Shown here: piece by piece, positions 41,768 to 50,700 of the stretch
How the letters are laid out: each line of letters starts with the position of its first letter
Position numbering within the stretch: the first letter of the stretch is position 1
Source of the DNA: Cyclobacteriaceae bacterium
Lineage (GTDB): Bacteria > Bacteroidota > Bacteroidia > Cytophagales > Cyclobacteriaceae
Direction: 5' to 3'
Length of the DNA: 64,000 nt
Assembly: GCA_016787755.1 (NCBI GenBank)
Contig: JAEUUA010000013.1
Span: forward strand, 310,001 to 374,000
Notes under the pieces: generated by a model
Told to the model about the DNA's origin: nothing
What the model saw: only the letters and a program-made list of their open reading frames with translations
Database searches by the model: none
Program-made: the position numbers and the translations under genes

Positions 41768-42544
41768 ATGGCCATCATAACCCTTCTTACCGACAGCGGA
41801 GAAAGCGATCACTATGTGGCGGCTATGAAGGCAAAAATTCTAAGTATTAATCCGGGGCTAACGTTGATTGATATCAGTCATAAGATTGAGCCCTGCGATG
41901 TTGCTCATGGCGCTTACGTCTTAAAATCAGTCTTTGCTGATTTCCCGAAAGGAACCGTTCATTTGGTTGGGGTAGATTCATCGGGTAATCGCGATGAGGC
42001 CTATCTTGCCCTTCAGCTTGAAGATCATTTTTTTGTTGGCGTGGATAATGGCTTGTTTGGCCTGATCAGTGACAAAATCCATCAACAAGTAGTTGGGCTT
42101 AACTCTGTAAATCCCATTCAGACTACTTTTGCAGAAAAAGATATTTTGGCTCCGGCAGCAGCCAAACTTGCCAGTGGGGTTGCCATTACCACATTGGGAA
42201 AACCGCTCACCTCCTATCGGAAAATGATCAACCGACAGGTTAAAGCAACCAAACGCATCATTGCAGGCCATGTGTTGCGGGTTGACAATTATGGGAATCT
42301 TATCACCACAATTAACAAAATAGATTTTGATATCTTAACCAAAGACAGAGCCTATACCATTCAATTTGGTGGCGAAAAATTCAGGCGTATTCATACCAAC
42401 TATAATCAAACTGAGCAGGGAGATTGCTTTTTAATTTTTAACAGCCAGGGTTTATTAGAGATTGGGATTTATAAAGGCAACGCCAGCGAATTGTTAGGGT
42501 TGCAATATGACAGCCCGGTAAATATTACTTTTGATGAGGGGTAA
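41768..42544 (+). CDS. SAM hydroxide adenosyltransferase (DUF62) family protein
   Basis: A 258-residue protein related to SAM hydrolase and fluorinase, predicted to split S-adenosylmethionine to adenosine and methionine using water. Motifs: ITLLTDSGESDHYVAAMKA at the N-terminus, VHLVGVDSSGNRDEAYLALQ, FFVGVDNGLFGLI, and the C-terminal beta domain (GHVLRVDNYGNLITTINKID). It is divergent from phoH with about 90 bases between the likely starts. Its role in most hosts is unclear. Confidence 0.88.
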   Translation: MAIITLLTDSGESDHYVAAMKAKILSINPGLTLIDISHKIEPCDVAHGAYVLKSVFADFPKGTVHLVGVDSSGNRDEAYLALQLEDHFFVGVDNGLFGLISDKIHQQVVGLNSVNPIQTTFAEKDILAPAAAKLASGVAITTLGKPLTSYRKMINRQVKATKRIIAGHVLRVDNYGNLITTINKIDFDILTKDRAYTIQFGGEKFRRIHTNYNQTEQGDCFLIFNSQGLLEIGIYKGNASELLGLQYDSPVNITFDEG

Positions 42545-42560
42545 CAAGTCCTGAGAATTA

Positions 42561-42603
42561 AGTATTTAGTAGACTAAGGACTCAATACTAATAACTAAAT
42601 ACT
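42561..42603. repeat. Inverted repeat with 10-base arms
   Basis: AGTATTTAGT (42561-42570) and ACTAAATACT (42594-42603) are exact inverted repeats around 23 bases, in the gap between the DUF62 and monooxygenase genes. The ACT/AGTAT content recalls the intergenic repeats at 47983-48087. Confidence 0.5.
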
Positions 42604-42608
42604 ATCAC

Positions 42609-42902
42609 ATGATTATCCGAATAGTACGCATGCATTTTACGGAAGCCGGAGTAGAAGAATTTCTTGAAATTTTCAATCGGAACAAAGAAGCGATTCGCAA
42701 TTTTCCGGGATGCCTGCATTTACAATTACTAAAAGACATTGAAGATTTAAATACATATACCACGCTAAGCCACTGGGACGAAGCTTCATCATTAGAGAAA
42801 TACCGGAAATCGGAGTTATTTGGAAGTGTTTGGGGACGCGTAAAAACGCTATTCTCTGAACGCACTCAGGCCTTTTCTTTGGAGAAATTTATAGAACTCT
42901 GA
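42609..42902 (+). CDS. Antibiotic biosynthesis monooxygenase (ABM) domain protein
   Basis: A 97-residue ferredoxin-like protein of the ABM/quinol monooxygenase-like group: IRIVRMHFTEAGVEEFLEIF at the start, then FPGCLHLQLLKDIEDLNTY, TTLSHWDEASSLEKYRKSELF and VWGRVKTLFSE. Members include small cofactor-free oxygenases and haem-degrading proteins, but no catalytic residue can be assigned. It lies 64 bases after the DUF62 gene and before tRNA-Leu. Confidence 0.85.
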   Translation: MIIRIVRMHFTEAGVEEFLEIFNRNKEAIRNFPGCLHLQLLKDIEDLNTYTTLSHWDEASSLEKYRKSELFGSVWGRVKTLFSERTQAFSLEKFIEL

Positions 42903-42903
42903 A

Positions 42904-42934
42904 TTGTGAAAAATTTAAAGTTTACCCATATTTG
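42904..42934 (+). promoter_or_regulatory. Likely promoter of tRNA-Leu
   Basis: TTG at 42904-42906 is followed after 20 bases by CATATTTG (42927-42934), one base off the TAnnTTTG consensus. This would start transcription about 48 bases before the tRNA. Confidence 0.45.
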
Positions 42935-42985
42935 CATCCCACTTCATTGAAGCCAGTTTCAATGCTAAAATGTGGTTTAATTGAT

Positions 42986-43067
42986 GCCTTAGTGGCGGAA
43001 CTGGTAGACGCGCACGACTCAAAATCGTGTACCGAAAGGTGTGCCGGTTCGATTCCGGCCTGAGGTA
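42986..43067 (+). tRNA. tRNA-Leu (anticodon CAA)
   Basis: A complete class II tRNA of 82 bases. The acceptor GCCTTAG pairs with CTGAGGT, with a G-U first pair as in other Bacteroidota leucine tRNAs. The D-arm includes TGGCGGAACTGGTAGACGC. The anticodon stem CACGA/TCGTG holds loop CTCAAAA, anticodon CAA, reading UUG. The long variable arm has ACC/GGT pairing, the T-arm is GCCGG-TTCGATT-CCGGC, and the discriminator base is A. The 3' CCA is not encoded (CTA follows). Confidence 0.97.
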
Positions 43068-43073
43068 CTAATC

Positions 43074-43106
43074 AATCCCAAGTTGTTGGCAACTTGGGAT
43101 TTTTTA
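43074..43106 (+). terminator. Rho-independent terminator after tRNA-Leu
   Basis: AATCCCAAGTTG (43074-43085) pairs perfectly with CAACTTGGGATT (43090-43101) over a TTGG loop, followed by a run of T. The T-run overlaps the stop codon of the convergent kinase gene. Confidence 0.93.
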
Positions 43107-44030
43107 TGCCCTATTAGTAAGTATGCCTTTTAGAATTTTCAAATGTCCGTTTATTAGTGCTTCAGGAGCAGAATTAACCGTTACATTTAAATTCATTCGA
43201 CCGAGGGCATGGCCATATAATTGTGTCATGGGACCCTCGCTTATCAATCTGATTTTACAAGCGGTATTTCTCAATTCTTTTAATTCTGTTCCTATCAGCA
43301 GTCCACTTAAAAATTGATAATTGCTAACCCCGGAAGTTCTATTCAATAAGTGTCGTGTTCGTACCTTAAAAAATTGATTTAATAAGTTTCCTGATGCAGC
43401 TTCGTCTAACCCCGATTCGAAAGCATTAGTATCCTCTCCCTTCTCCATTGAGTTTGATAGAATACTAACCTGCGACATCACACTAAATAATTCACCAGTC
43501 ACATACGTTATGAAATCTGTCAGCACTCCGGATTTAATATAGGCATGTTTCGAATGCGTTCCTGGTAAGATGCAAATTTCATCTTCCGCTAAATTGTCAA
43601 TTCCTATTAACATGGTTTCTTCACCCCTCATCACATCGGTATTTGTTTTAAACCCTGAAACAATATAGACAGGGTGCGGCACTTGATTGTCGCTTTCTAA
43701 CAGATGCCATGCAGGTACGTCAGTAGTCAGGGCAAAAGGTAATGGCCCATACGGCAGTTCTATAATACCCAGGGAGGAGGAAGCCATTCCCGATATAATT
43801 ATTGGAGAATCCGGCTCAAGTACTATTTGTAATTTGTGTAGGGCCTTGGCTAAGTAACTTTTATAAAACTGAATTTTGTTTTTATTTGCCTCCGGATTCT
43901 GAACCCAATCCTGATGGACTTTACTTATACCCTGGTCAGACTTCACCTCCTCAATTAGCTGCCCCGAAGCATCCAGTACCCTTAATCTAAAGGCTGAGGT
44001 ACCCCAATCACAACTTAAAAAGTGCTTCAT
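43104..44030 (-). CDS. 2-dehydro-3-deoxygalactonokinase (DgoK) family protein
   Basis: A sugar acid kinase of 308 residues, in its family acting on 2-dehydro-3-deoxygalactonate. The N-terminal phosphate-binding motif LSCDWGTSAFRLRVLDASGQ, the DQGISKV segment, SGMASSSLGIIELPYGPLPF, and the later MRGEETMLIG and ILPGTHSKHAYIKSG match the DgoK family. No aldolase, dehydratase or sugar transporter is nearby, so the substrate is uncertain. It is convergent with tRNA-Leu. Confidence 0.88.
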   Translation of the reverse strand: MKHFLSCDWGTSAFRLRVLDASGQLIEEVKSDQGISKVHQDWVQNPEANKNKIQFYKSYLAKALHKLQIVLEPDSPIIISGMASSSLGIIELPYGPLPFALTTDVPAWHLLESDNQVPHPVYIVSGFKTNTDVMRGEETMLIGIDNLAEDEICILPGTHSKHAYIKSGVLTDFITYVTGELFSVMSQVSILSNSMEKGEDTNAFESGLDEAASGNLLNQFFKVRTRHLLNRTSGVSNYQFLSGLLIGTELKELRNTACKIRLISEGPMTQLYGHALGRMNLNVTVNSAPEALINGHLKILKGILTNRA

Positions 44031-44184
44031 CTGTGACTCAATCTGAGAAAAAATTAGAAGAAATAATAATTCTAAGCTGAGCCAAATTTACTTTTACGAA
44101 GCGCTCAAAATAATTTCTACTGAAATTTCAGGGTAATGTAACTCAGGATTCCTTCGGCAAAAAAAATTTACGGCATCATCTTAC

Positions 44185-46632
44185 TCACTGGCTTCGTAAT
44201 GAACTCACCGGATTTTGAATGGCCGCCTTAATCGATTGATAGCTTACTGTTATCCAGGCTATGAATAGGGCAGAAACTCCAGAGACAAAAATAATCCACA
44301 GGCTAATATCAATGCGATAGGCGAACGTTTGCAGCCACCAAATTTCCATCACATACCAGGCAACCGGTACCGCTAACACAAATGCTAACAAAATCATTTT
44401 GGTAAAATCTTTCGATAGTAAAAGCACAACTCCTGATACAGAAGAGCCTAACACTTTTCGAACGCCAATTTCTTTTGTGCGTAAACTTGTGATATAGGCC
44501 GACAGTGCAAACAACCCGATACAGGAAACAAAAATTGCCAAGCCTGAGAAAACAGCAAACAGTCGACCTGCTTTTTGCTCACTCTCATATTGCGCATTTA
44601 TATTCTGATCCAGAAATGAAAATTTAAAAGGTTGTTCTGGGTTCGTTTGATTCCATAACTTTTCAATAGCTTGAATAGCCGATGGAATTTGTCCTGCCTT
44701 TACCCGTGCCATCACATACCCCACTCCGTTTCCAAAGATCTCATTGCTTTGCAGCACCAGCGGAGTGATCTCTTCTTTTAGAGAAATGAAATTAAAATCT
44801 TTTACGATGCCTGTAATGGTGTAAATCTTATCCACCCGGTTGCCTTCATTATCTTGTTGCACGTTTACCAGTTTTCTCCCGATTGGATTTTCCAGTCCCA
44901 TAACTTTTACGGCACTTTCATTAAGCATGATGGAGAGCGAATCATTGGTGTTTTCGGAGAAAAATCTTCCTTCCCGTAAGGTAAAGCCTAAGGTTTCTTC
45001 CAAGCCATCGGCAATAATCATACTCTTGGTGGTCAAGATTTCTGAAGAGCCTTCCGGCTGAAATTGAATTCCAAAGTAATCGTTCTCTTTCCCAGGCATG
45101 GAGGATGAGCCTGCAGCTTTTATAATTTCGGGCATGCGTCTGACTTCTTCTAAAAATGTTTTTTGCTTTTGATTTTCGATTGTAAAGAACTTCTCCACAA
45201 TCAACACTTGATCCTTATCAAAGCCTAACGATTTATTTTGCATGTACTCCATCTGTTGCTGAATAACCAAAGTTCCAATCATCAACATAATAGAAATCCA
45301 GAATTGAAATACTACCATTCCGTTACGAATCCACTTACCCTTGGCACTGCTGGTGAAATTTCCTTTCATCACCACCACGGGATTAAATCCTGAAAGGACA
45401 AAAGAGGGATAAATGCCCGCGAGTAACCCGACTACCGCTGCGAGTCCCAACATGCCGGCAGTTGACATCCCTGTTATCGGAAGAATCAAATGCTTTCCGG
45501 TTAAATTATTAAAATAAGGCAGCAATAAATAAACGAGTCCTACAGCAGTAAGCACGGCTATTGCGCTAAGTACCAATGATTCTGTGAGAAACTGCGCAAT
45601 CAATTGTTGACGGAAAGAGCCCATCGTCTTGCGAACCCCAACTTCTTTTGCACGTTCTGAGGATCGGGCTGTGGCAAGATTCATAAAGTTGATACAGGCG
45701 ATCACCAAAATTAAAATGGCTACCGCGATCATGATAAAAACGGACGTGCGGTTTCCCGATGGTTTCATCTGCGCTTCCAGATTGGTTGGGTCTAAATGTA
45801 TCTCTGGCAATGCTTGAAGGAAATAACGGTATCCGTTTCCTTCGTTTTTATAGTCGGCCCACGACTTCCCTAAATCGCGTTCAATTTGTGCAGCAGCATA
45901 TGTATCCACCATCTTAGGAAACTTCGCTTCGAGTGCGGCTGCATCAGCATTAGGCTTTAGTTTGAAAAAAGTATAAGCCGAGAAGGATGTAAAATTTTCA
46001 CGGTTGGTAAATGGAAAAGTGGCTGTTGCAAGTACAGCATTGAAATGAAAATGTGAATTATCTGGAATGTCCTGAAGGACTCCACTTACTTTATACTCCT
46101 GATTTCCTCCGCGTATAATTTTACCCATAGGATCTTCTTCTCCAAAATATCGTTTGGCCATTTCCTGAGTCAACACCAATTCATTTGCCTGCCTTAATAC
46201 CGTGTTTGGATTTCCTTTCAACAACTCAAAGCTGAACATAGGCAAGAATGTGCTATCCGCAATCAGGATAAAATCTTCGTCAAACTGTTTTACTTCATCA
46301 CGTTCATTTTTATAACTCATGGAAAAATCACCAAAACCAAAAAGATTAGCCGCTTGTTCTATCTCCGGAAAATCGCGCAAAGCAGTTTGGGCAAAAGAGT
46401 GCGGAATGATGGCGTAATAGGTTGAATGATTTGGATATTTTCTTTCAAGTACCATCCGGTAAATACGGTCACCATCCTTAAAAAATTTATCATACGAAAA
46501 CTCATTTCGTACGAACAACACAATCAACAGACAACTGGCTACCCCTACTGCTAATCCCAACACATTGATGGTGGTATAGAGCTTCTGCTTAAATAAATTA
46601 CGGAGGGCAATTTTGAGGTTGTTTTTAAACAT
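44185..46632 (-). CDS. FtsX/MacB-type ABC transporter permease
   Basis: An 815-residue inner membrane permease with two FtsX halves. Helix 1 lies near 20-42 (LGLAVGVASCLLIVLFV), followed by a large periplasmic MacB-like core domain to about 285, three helices near 295-400 bearing the coupling motif EVGVRKTMGSFRQQLIAQF, a central helix near 430, a second periplasmic domain and three C-terminal helices with EIGVRKVLGSSVSGVVLLL. Bacteroidota carry many such permeases, often as peptide or lipoprotein extruders or signalling targets. No ATPase gene adjoins it. Confidence 0.92.
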   Translation of the reverse strand: MFKNNLKIALRNLFKQKLYTTINVLGLAVGVASCLLIVLFVRNEFSYDKFFKDGDRIYRMVLERKYPNHSTYYAIIPHSFAQTALRDFPEIEQAANLFGFGDFSMSYKNERDEVKQFDEDFILIADSTFLPMFSFELLKGNPNTVLRQANELVLTQEMAKRYFGEEDPMGKIIRGGNQEYKVSGVLQDIPDNSHFHFNAVLATATFPFTNRENFTSFSAYTFFKLKPNADAAALEAKFPKMVDTYAAAQIERDLGKSWADYKNEGNGYRYFLQALPEIHLDPTNLEAQMKPSGNRTSVFIMIAVAILILVIACINFMNLATARSSERAKEVGVRKTMGSFRQQLIAQFLTESLVLSAIAVLTAVGLVYLLLPYFNNLTGKHLILPITGMSTAGMLGLAAVVGLLAGIYPSFVLSGFNPVVVMKGNFTSSAKGKWIRNGMVVFQFWISIMLMIGTLVIQQQMEYMQNKSLGFDKDQVLIVEKFFTIENQKQKTFLEEVRRMPEIIKAAGSSSMPGKENDYFGIQFQPEGSSEILTTKSMIIADGLEETLGFTLREGRFFSENTNDSLSIMLNESAVKVMGLENPIGRKLVNVQQDNEGNRVDKIYTITGIVKDFNFISLKEEITPLVLQSNEIFGNGVGYVMARVKAGQIPSAIQAIEKLWNQTNPEQPFKFSFLDQNINAQYESEQKAGRLFAVFSGLAIFVSCIGLFALSAYITSLRTKEIGVRKVLGSSVSGVVLLLSKDFTKMILLAFVLAVPVAWYVMEIWWLQTFAYRIDISLWIIFVSGVSALFIAWITVSYQSIKAAIQNPVSSLRSQ

Positions 46633-46719
46633 GACGAGCGGGTTTAAAAGGGGATTAAAACAATATTACTCCAAAACCTTAGTGATGGTTACACCTTTGA
46701 TAAAGTTTAAGAGATAATC

Positions 46720-47967
46720 TTAAAAATCAAATCGCTGCGGATTGAATGCGGCAAGATTTACACTTAGATTCCCCTGATCGATGATTTCAGAAACCAATTT
46801 TCCTGTGCCCGGCCCTTGGCTAAGTCCCATCATGGAATGCCCGGTTGCTATAGTAAGATTTTTAAGTTTTGAAGACCTACCTATATAAGGCAAGCCATCC
46901 GGTGAGCAAGGTCGTAAGCCATGCCACACATCTTTTACTTCGGGGAGTGCTACTTTCATTTCGGGATAATAGGTTGGAATAGCCTCTACAATTCCCTTCA
47001 CCCGATTCATACTAATGCTGTGATTGACTCCTGTAATCTCCATGGTTCCGCCAAAGCGCAAAGAATCACCCATAGGAGTAACAGCAACCCGCGCTTCCAA
47101 AAATATAGATGGGATGCAAACGTTCTTTTCAACTTGCGGAAGAGTGAAGCTATACCCCTTGCCCGCCTGCATAGGAATAGACAATCCTAACCTAGCAGCA
47201 ACCCCACCCGACCACGAACCCGTTGCAATTATCACTTCATCAAATTCAAAATCCTGAGTAGATGTCATGAGTGATTTAATTGTACCGTTTTCAATTATAA
47301 AATCATTTACTGTTGTGTTTGTTTGAAAGACAACACCTTGCTCTTTTAAATAATTGATTAATTGACTTACTAACAATTGTGGAGTTATGTGTGCATCACC
47401 CGGAAAATAAATTCCCCCGCGTACATCTACTTTTACATCGGGTTCTAATTTTTGTACTTCCGAAGCGGAGATAACATACGCCTCTAAACCATGTTGCTTA
47501 GCAAGCGTGGCCATCTCAGCTTCTTCATGTTCTGTTTCTTTAGTTTTATAAAGCATGAGCAACCCCCGCTCATGATAACCAAAATCGAAGGGAAGTTCTT
47601 TTGCCAATTGTTGATACATGGATTTGCTAAATAAACTCAATTCTTTTAAGGAAGGTGCCGATTTAGCAATGTGTTCTTTCGTAGCGCTTTTATAAAAATG
47701 ATATCCCCATTTTATTAAATCACCACGAAGTCTGGGCTTCACATAAAACGGACTGGTAGAATTAAACATCCACCGAATGCCTTTTGAAATCATGCCCGGT
47801 GCAGCCAATGGAATAATATGACTTGGAACAATCATTCCGGCATTGCCAAACGAGCAACCCGTTGTTAAGTCACCCTGATCAATAATTGTTACGTGATGTC
47901 CGGCTTTATTTAAATAGTAGGCAGAACTTAATCCAATAATGCCACCACCAATGATTCCTACTTTCAT
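46720..47967 (-). CDS. FAD-dependent D-amino acid dehydrogenase, probable cis-4-hydroxy-D-proline dehydrogenase
   Basis: A 415-residue DadA-type flavoprotein. The Rossmann motif KVGIIGGGIIGLSSAYYLNKAG opens the protein, with CSFGNAGMIVPSHIIPLAAPG nearby and the FAD-binding end TIATGHSMMGLSQGPGTGKLV. Within this cluster it should oxidise cis-4-hydroxy-D-proline to 1-pyrroline-4-hydroxy-2-carboxylate. The assignment rests on the epimerase, deaminase and semialdehyde dehydrogenase upstream on the same strand; by sequence alone it could be a general D-amino acid dehydrogenase. Confidence 0.87.
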   Translation of the reverse strand: MKVGIIGGGIIGLSSAYYLNKAGHHVTIIDQGDLTTGCSFGNAGMIVPSHIIPLAAPGMISKGIRWMFNSTSPFYVKPRLRGDLIKWGYHFYKSATKEHIAKSAPSLKELSLFSKSMYQQLAKELPFDFGYHERGLLMLYKTKETEHEEAEMATLAKQHGLEAYVISASEVQKLEPDVKVDVRGGIYFPGDAHITPQLLVSQLINYLKEQGVVFQTNTTVNDFIIENGTIKSLMTSTQDFEFDEVIIATGSWSGGVAARLGLSIPMQAGKGYSFTLPQVEKNVCIPSIFLEARVAVTPMGDSLRFGGTMEITGVNHSISMNRVKGIVEAIPTYYPEMKVALPEVKDVWHGLRPCSPDGLPYIGRSSKLKNLTIATGHSMMGLSQGPGTGKLVSEIIDQGNLSVNLAAFNPQRFDF

Positions 47968-47982
47968 ACTTCCGGATAGTTG

Positions 47983-48087
47983 TTACTGGATACTCGATAT
48001 AGATACTTACTGAACCCGATCAATCAAATATCCAGAATTCAAAATCAAGGATCAAGAATCCAGTATCAAGGATCAAGTATCCAGTAA
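47983..48087. repeat. Intergenic repeats: 21-base tandem pair plus inverted copy
   Basis: Two adjacent 21-base copies (48044-48064 and 48065-48085), starting ATCAAGGATCAAG, differ by one base. The end of the second (AGTATCCAGTAA, 48076-48087) is the exact inverse of TTACTGGATACT at 47983-47994. They lie between two genes of the hydroxyproline operon. A related repeat is at 49142-49193. Confidence 0.65.
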
Positions 48088-48095
48088 GCATCCAA

Positions 48096-49106
48096 TTATA
48101 ATACCTGAAACCCATACGCATACGGATCATCTTCCGGATCGATGGTGATCGTGTTGTGTCCATAAATTTTTGCCCAGCCTTCTACGCTTGGTATGATTGC
48201 TGGTTTGCCATCAAGTTCTGTTACTTCCTCAATCCGACCAATAAACTTTGAGCCGATAATACTTTCGTGGATAAAGTCTTCACCCTTTTTCAGTTTTCCT
48301 TTTGTAAACCACTGAGCCAATCGAGCGGAAGTACCTGTGCCACACGGTGAGCGATCAATTGCTTTATCCCCATAGAATACTGCATTGCGTGCGGTGGATG
48401 TCGAGTCTATTGGATTTCCCGTCCAAAGAATATGACTGCACCCGTGAATGGTAGGATCCTCAGGATGAACAAAGGTGTACTTCTTATTAATATCTTTTCT
48501 TAATTCCCGACTCCAGGAAATTAATTGATCAGCCGTGTGCGCATCAATACCCATAAATTTTTTCTGCATATCAACAATCGCGTAGAAATTTCCACCATAA
48601 GAAATATCCAGTGTGAGTTCGCCCAACTCAGGACACGTTGCTGTAATGTTTTCTGCAGCTAAATAGGCTTTCACATTTCTAATCTTCACCGACTTCACCT
48701 TGCTTCCCTCCTGCTTGTATTCAATATGAACCAATCCGGCAGGCACTTCCAATTTTAGAATCCCCGGAGTTTTAGGAATTACCAATCCTTCTTCAATCGC
48801 AATGGTAACGGTACCAATTGTCCCGTGTCCACACATCGGTAGGCACCCGCTCGTTTCAATAAATAAAACTCCCACATCGTTGGCCGGATCAGATGGCGGG
48901 TATAAAATACTTCCACTCATCATGTCGTGCCCGCGCGGTTCAAACATTAACCCTTTCCGAATCCAATCATACTCTTTAAGAAAGTGCTGACGCTTTTCAC
49001 TCATGTTCGCACCTTCCAACTTAGGACCGCCTTCAGCAACCACCCGAACCGGATTGCCGCAGGTGTGAGCATCTATACACGTAAATTTATTTAATGACTG
49101 TTTCAT
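48096..49106 (-). CDS. 4-hydroxyproline 2-epimerase (proline racemase family)
   Basis: Epimerises trans-4-hydroxy-L-proline to cis-4-hydroxy-D-proline. The 336-residue protein begins with the family motif CIDAHTCGNPVRVV and has both catalytic cysteines, Cys92 in CLPMCGHGTIG and Cys255 in DRSPCGTGTSARL. Having two cysteines separates it from trans-3-hydroxyproline dehydratases, which lack one. The operon context supports 4-hydroxyproline over proline as substrate. Confidence 0.92.
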   Translation of the reverse strand: MKQSLNKFTCIDAHTCGNPVRVVAEGGPKLEGANMSEKRQHFLKEYDWIRKGLMFEPRGHDMMSGSILYPPSDPANDVGVLFIETSGCLPMCGHGTIGTVTIAIEEGLVIPKTPGILKLEVPAGLVHIEYKQEGSKVKSVKIRNVKAYLAAENITATCPELGELTLDISYGGNFYAIVDMQKKFMGIDAHTADQLISWSRELRKDINKKYTFVHPEDPTIHGCSHILWTGNPIDSTSTARNAVFYGDKAIDRSPCGTGTSARLAQWFTKGKLKKGEDFIHESIIGSKFIGRIEEVTELDGKPAIIPSVEGWAKIYGHNTITIDPEDDPYAYGFQVL

Positions 49107-49141
49107 TAAATTATTAGATTAACTATTCCAATTTTATGATA

Positions 49142-49193
49142 CTGGATGCTAGATACTGGACACTAAATCCAGCATCGAGTGTCTAGTATCCAG
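49142..49193. repeat. Imperfect inverted repeat with 16-base arms
   Basis: CTGGATGCTAGATACT (49142-49157) and AGTGTCTAGTATCCAG (49178-49193) are inverted copies with two mismatches, around a 20-base loop. It shares the CTGGATACT unit with the repeat at 47983 and lies in the gap between the aldehyde dehydrogenase and epimerase genes. Confidence 0.6.
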
Positions 49194-49195
49194 GT

Positions 49196-50674
49196 TCATT
49201 TCCTCAACTCCCCATCGAACAATCTCCAAATCTTTAGCGGATTGGAATCTTTTAATTCATCGGGCAGCAACGCATCAGGAAAATTTTGAAAAGCAACCGG
49301 CCTCACAAAGCGTTTGATGGCATCCCTACCTACAGCCGTGAAACGCGAATCAGTTGTAGCAGGATATGGCCCACCATGATTTTGAGCAGCTACCACTTCC
49401 ACTCCGGTAGGAACTCCATTGATTACTATCCGTCCTGCTTTTTCGATAATTGAATTCAATAAACTTTTATGATTTACTAATTCACTTTCATCGGCAATGA
49501 TAGACGCTGTTAATTGTCCATGCGTATGACTGATAACAGAATTCAGCTCTTTCAAATCGGCACATCGGATGAGTAACGAAAACGGACCAAACACTTCTTC
49601 CGCTAATGCGGGATTCCTAATGAATTCATTAGCGGATACTGAAGCTACCAAGGGTCTTCCTTGTGATGAAGTCCCTTCCGATGTTGAAGATCCCTCTACC
49701 TTTACTCCTTTTTGTGCAAGCGCATTTTTAAGTCTCTTGGAATAATTATCTGCAATACCCTGATGCAACATGGTGGCTGGAACTACCTTTTCAATTTCAG
49801 AGGACATTGCCTTAATAAATTGATCTAACCCGGCACCTTCTATTGCCAGGATCAAACCCGGGTTCGTACAAAATTGTCCAACACCTAATGTGATCGATCC
49901 CGCCAAGGTTGCTGCTGTCTTCTCGGCATTACGGGCTAATGTTTCCGGCAACAAGATAACCGGGTTGATACTACTCATCTCAGCAAAAACAGGAATAGGT
50001 TCTGGCCGTTGATTAGCCAAATCAAATAATGCCTTTCCTCCTGCCAAAGAACCTGTAAACCCAACAGCTTTTGTAAATGGATTTTTTACCAGCGCTTGTC
50101 CTATCTCAAAACTAGCTCCATGTATATGCTGAAATACACCTTTGGGCATTCCAGTTTTATCCATTGCTTTTGCAATTGCCTTGGCTACCAACTCTGAAGT
50201 TCCTGCATGCGCAGGATGAGCTTTCACGATAACAGGACAACCCGCAGCCAATGCAGAAGCAGTGTCACCACCTGCTGTTGAATAGGCCAATGGAAAATTA
50301 GCAGCTCCAAAAACAACTACGGTACCTAATGGCACAAGCATTTTCCGTAAATCGGGTTTTGGTGTAGGAGTTCGTTCGGGATTACCAGTATCTACGCGCG
50401 CTTCCAACCACGATCCTTCTTCCACTAAGTCAGCAAACATTCTGCAATGACCCGTTGTACGACCCCGTTCATTAATAATGCGGGCTTCAGGCAAATTAGT
50501 TTCCTTCATTGCTGTTGTTACCAACTCTTGTCCCAGTGCTTCAATTTCATCCGCAATAGCACGAAGAAATTCAGCTTTCTTCCTGCCAGGAAAATTTTTG
50601 TAAGATAAAAAAGCAACCTGCGCTTCTTTTAATGCCTGATCTGCTTCTTGTATTGTTGCGTCTTTAAAACTCAT
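49196..50674 (-). CDS. Aldehyde dehydrogenase, probable 2,5-dioxovalerate dehydrogenase
   Basis: Oxidises 2-oxoglutarate semialdehyde (2,5-dioxopentanoate) to 2-oxoglutarate with NAD(P)+, by analogy to KGSADH enzymes. The 492-residue protein has VVFGAANFPLAYSTAGGDTA for cofactor entry, VGFTGSLAGGKALFD, the general-base glutamate in FAEMSSINPVILLPE and the catalytic cysteine in GVGQFCTNPGLILA near 265. The FCTNPGL form is typical of the KGSADH group. It lies 26 bases downstream of the DapA-like gene. Confidence 0.92.
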   Translation of the reverse strand: MSFKDATIQEADQALKEAQVAFLSYKNFPGRKKAEFLRAIADEIEALGQELVTTAMKETNLPEARIINERGRTTGHCRMFADLVEEGSWLEARVDTGNPERTPTPKPDLRKMLVPLGTVVVFGAANFPLAYSTAGGDTASALAAGCPVIVKAHPAHAGTSELVAKAIAKAMDKTGMPKGVFQHIHGASFEIGQALVKNPFTKAVGFTGSLAGGKALFDLANQRPEPIPVFAEMSSINPVILLPETLARNAEKTAATLAGSITLGVGQFCTNPGLILAIEGAGLDQFIKAMSSEIEKVVPATMLHQGIADNYSKRLKNALAQKGVKVEGSSTSEGTSSQGRPLVASVSANEFIRNPALAEEVFGPFSLLIRCADLKELNSVISHTHGQLTASIIADESELVNHKSLLNSIIEKAGRIVINGVPTGVEVVAAQNHGGPYPATTDSRFTAVGRDAIKRFVRPVAFQNFPDALLPDELKDSNPLKIWRLFDGELRK

Positions 50675-50700
50675 GTCATTTAGTTAAATGTAAAAATTTA

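Noticed and set aside
43074..43106. Bidirectional terminator serving the DgoK gene as well
   Set aside because: On the minus strand the stem is not followed by a T-run, so it is a terminator for tRNA-Leu only.
48044..48085. Tandem 21-base repeats as a possible CRISPR array
   Set aside because: There are only two units with no spacers between them, and no cas genes are present.
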